This document shows positions 59,601 to 64,000 of a stretch of 64,000 bases of DNA, one piece after another (position 1 is the stretch's first letter; each line of letters starts with the position of its first letter). The stretch comes from Ciona savignyi. Lineage: Eukaryota; Chordata; Ascidiacea; Phlebobranchia; Cionidae. The notes beneath the pieces are model-generated. The model was given only the letters and a program-made list of their open reading frames with translations. It did not search any database and was not told the DNA's origin. The position numbers and the translations under genes are program-made. The DNA lies in NCBI GenBank assembly GCA_000149265.1, contig CH002896.1:198686-262685 (forward strand), in the 5' to 3' direction.

Positions 59601-62044
59601 ATAAATGAAACAGCAATACACAGCGACTTAGAAAATAACACTTGAAATTGCGGTGTATATAGTTACAGTCAAAAGGTAATTCAAACATTCCATTTTACTT
59701 CGTGATGTTTCAAAATAGCATTTATTTTCCACCAGTCGAGTAAACCGAAACCAGCCTAAGCAATTTTGTGAAACGAGCAGAGTTAGGGTTGCCGTGGTGT
59801 TAACTCTCTTCGTTGTATTATTTCGCTCCATATATTTCAACAAAGTCTAATGGATTCAAATTGATATGTTGATTAAATTTCGTAATCTTAATGTAGCGTG
59901 CTTTAACGATTGTCGTTTATCCCGCATTTGTAAATCATAAGCTCTTTTTAATATCGTCTTTTAGGAGCCAAAACTGAACTAAACAATTGTAAATGAGACA
60001 CGGATGCTTTACTTTATGCTCTTCACATAATATACCAAAATAGTTTTTTAATATGAATTCCGAGTACAGGTTGTGCTAATTTAGAATACGTGGGAGGGCT
60101 TTCGCAACAACTACGTAACATAGAGAAATTGTGACGTCAATCGCCCACAGTCTTACTTAGCAAGTAATTCGGCTTAAATAGGGACAATTAAGTTCCACCT
60201 TCGTAACAATGGCACGCGCGCGCCGTGTCCAATCAAGCATTCTAGAAATGACGTCACAACGAGCACTACGAACGGCCGGTGTGTCTGTAGTGGTCCAACT
60301 AATTTGTAATTACCTCCAATTTGACAGATTAGGGAAGATATGTACACAGATTCAACATAAACTGATTTATGTCGTCATAGAAAATAGTAAACAAAAAAAT
60401 GGCTACGCGAATTACAACAGCTGCTAAATTCAACAAACTCCAAACTATTAGATAAAGGAAAATGTCGTTGTGCCTATCGAAAATGTACAAAATATTAAGC
60501 AGTACAAATAAGGTATATTATGAGCGTATATTATTAACAAGTACATTTTGACGACTGTTGATGTCTGCGATGTCCGCTAATCCCACGGAAGGGCTTACAA
60601 ATCCTTGGGTGAAAACGCAACTTACGTGTGGTCACTTTTGAGTCACATGGGTCGCGAAAGGGAATACTCACGGTAAAGCCGGGTGGCCGGCTCTGTAACC
60701 CGACTAGAACCAGGTATTAAAGCAACATTTCGGTGATTAAGTTTTCCTGCCGGTGAATAACCGCGTCTGTAATTTATGTCTTAAATTTTGGCCAGGAAGT
60801 CACCGGGCTGAAATTGTCCAAGGTTTCGGTGAAATTCCTTTTTGTGGAATTACAATTTTGTGGGTTATAAACTACGCTCCACACAACTTAAGTTATAAAA
60901 CATATGTTTTTAATAAAAGCGTACAGTTTTTCCTTTTCCTGTTCTAAAAGAACTTTTAGCTTATTTTTATAAATAAAATGACGACTGTACATAAGTTAGC
61001 TTTTATAGCGCGAAGGGATAAAACACAAGACGCATATATTTATGTAGTTTTCGTCACCAGACTTGTGCTCATATCCTTTTGAGACACTTACAGAGATTGT
61101 ATCGCAGTATCATACACGTTTTGATAAAGCAGCGACAGTAATATAAAGCGCCGTTAAAATTGGAGCAATTCGAAAGAAATTTAAGATTTTGTTTGCAAAT
61201 CTGCCATAGAGCGTTGTGCTGGCAGATCAAAGGCCATGCGACACTTGCCACTGAGAGAAATTAGAACAAAATTATCTCTTGGCTTTGATCGAAGTGAAAA
61301 GTGAAAAGAAATTAGTGACCGGCCTATATAGTTACTTCGCTCAGAGAACGTGGACAAGCGCAGTTCAAAGGGTCAGTCTCAAGCTCCTTTCATCATGGCG
61401 GGCGCTAACAGGTGGGGCTTCGTTCTTTATTCAAACCCAACCAAGTTTGTTGACAAACCCGGGGAATAGTGGATACAGTAACCGTCATCTACACCCCAGT
61501 TGTACAGCTCTAAAAGCCCGGGGCTAATCGGGAAATCTTTTTGGATGAACTACGCTACGTGCTGATTAGGCGAAGAAAGAAATTATGTTTCAATTCTTGG
61601 CTACAATCCACGAAGAGTAATTAACGATGACCGGTATGAATAAATGATGCGAAGCTACAACGATACTAGAAAACTTCATTAGGTCTGCGGGGTGTGATTA
61701 AACTGCCGATGATGCGTCAGTAATTCGCCGCAAAATACGCCGTGTAATTTACAAGAGATTCCGGCAATTAGTTAGCTCTCGCTACTCGAATAGACTTCCA
61801 AACTTCCGTTTCGTTGCGGATGTTATTTTGCCTAGTGACAATGCGTGGTTGAGATAAGAATTGCAGAAAACCAATAATATTTATTCGCCATGATAGATAC
61901 AAAGTCACTGCATTCCAACGAGCAAACACATTAAGCAAACCGACTTTGCCAAGTGTTACGGGAAGCAAGCGATAAGCAGACAATGCTTTGGGTTCGTCGC
62001 CCGTCCGAATGTCAACAAAAACACCGTCGGTCCTGCGCGCGCAT

Positions 62045-62200
62045 GCCATTGGCAGCTTGACTAATTGACCAACACAATAGAAGAGCAGGGAAAAAGGGCG
62101 TAAGCGAGAGCGCGCAATATTAATTGTTCATGTTTGTGACGTAAAATCGCGCATTTTTTCCTCGGAATTACGTCGGTTTAAATACAGCGGGGATTGGAGT
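62045..62200 (+). promoter_or_regulatory. Putative promoter of the DM-domain gene
   Basis: TTTAAATA at 62177-62184 is TATA-like and lies about 110 bp before the ATG. TGACGTAA (cAMP-response-element-like) is at 62137-62144 and CCATTGG (inverted CCAAT) at 62046-62052. The block is more GC-rich than its surroundings. Motif matches only. Confidence 0.4.
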
Positions 62201-62254
62201 GAAACAATCATATCCTATTACAAGGTTGTACTCACTACAGCTTATACCAAGTAA

Positions 62255-63980
<1,726 letters not shown>

Positions 63981-64000
63981 GTAAGATGCCATTTTTATAG

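Overview
The window is intron-rich, AT-rich animal DNA. Small introns (51 and 80 nt), dispersed tRNA-headed SINEs ending in (ATCCT)n, and proteins close to but clearly diverged from vertebrate orthologues point to a tunicate, most likely a Ciona species. That identification is inference. Two 100-N assembly gaps (14081-14180, 43795-43894) both fall in introns.

Layout. (1) 1879-20580, minus strand: a 26-exon ARHGEF10/ARHGEF10L-type Rho guanine-nucleotide exchange factor. The splice chain closes in phase throughout, giving about 1,348 residues with DH, PH-like and WD40-like propeller regions. (2) 22936-28001, plus strand: an 8-exon ANKUB1-type protein (ubiquitin-like domain, ankyrin repeats, conserved C-terminal tail). 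(3) 29375-32843, plus strand: a secreted sushi (CCP) protein with its own signal peptide and an unrecognised N-terminal domain. (4) 37616-54121, minus strand: a 26-exon secreted mosaic protein of about 1,222 residues: signal peptide, basic RKKR site, novel N-terminal region, thrombospondin type-1 repeat, two trefoil-like modules, EGF module and 12 one-exon sushi domains. (5) 62294-63980, plus strand: the first two exons of a DMRTA-type DM-domain transcription factor, running off the right edge.

The centre of interest is 29-54 kb. About 2.2 kb of gene 3 (sushi exons plus introns, about 30730-32925) is an inverted copy of sushi exons 8-11 of gene 4 (about 37925-41670). The copies differ by datable events. 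Gene 4 gained an 888-bp TTAA-flanked terminal-inverted-repeat element (piggyBac-like) and a 287-bp SINE in one intron, and the other copy preserves both empty sites. Gene 3 lost half a sushi exon plus the next intron, which fuses two exons in one open frame. Gene 3 also lacks the terminal sushi exon of gene 4.

The remaining DNA is intergenic or intronic: many SINE copies, a second tRNA-like repeat family, a 250-bp palindromic minisatellite (52313-52561), a SINE flanked by 85-89-bp direct repeats (56211-56690), and an 8-kb divergent intergenic interval between the mosaic gene and the DM-domain gene that may hold the latter's regulatory DNA. Genes 1, 2 and 5 encode unrelated intracellular proteins; genes 3 and 4 are paralogous secreted proteins. 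All exon borders were read by eye from splice signals, phase and homology remembered from protein families; no search or transcript data were used.
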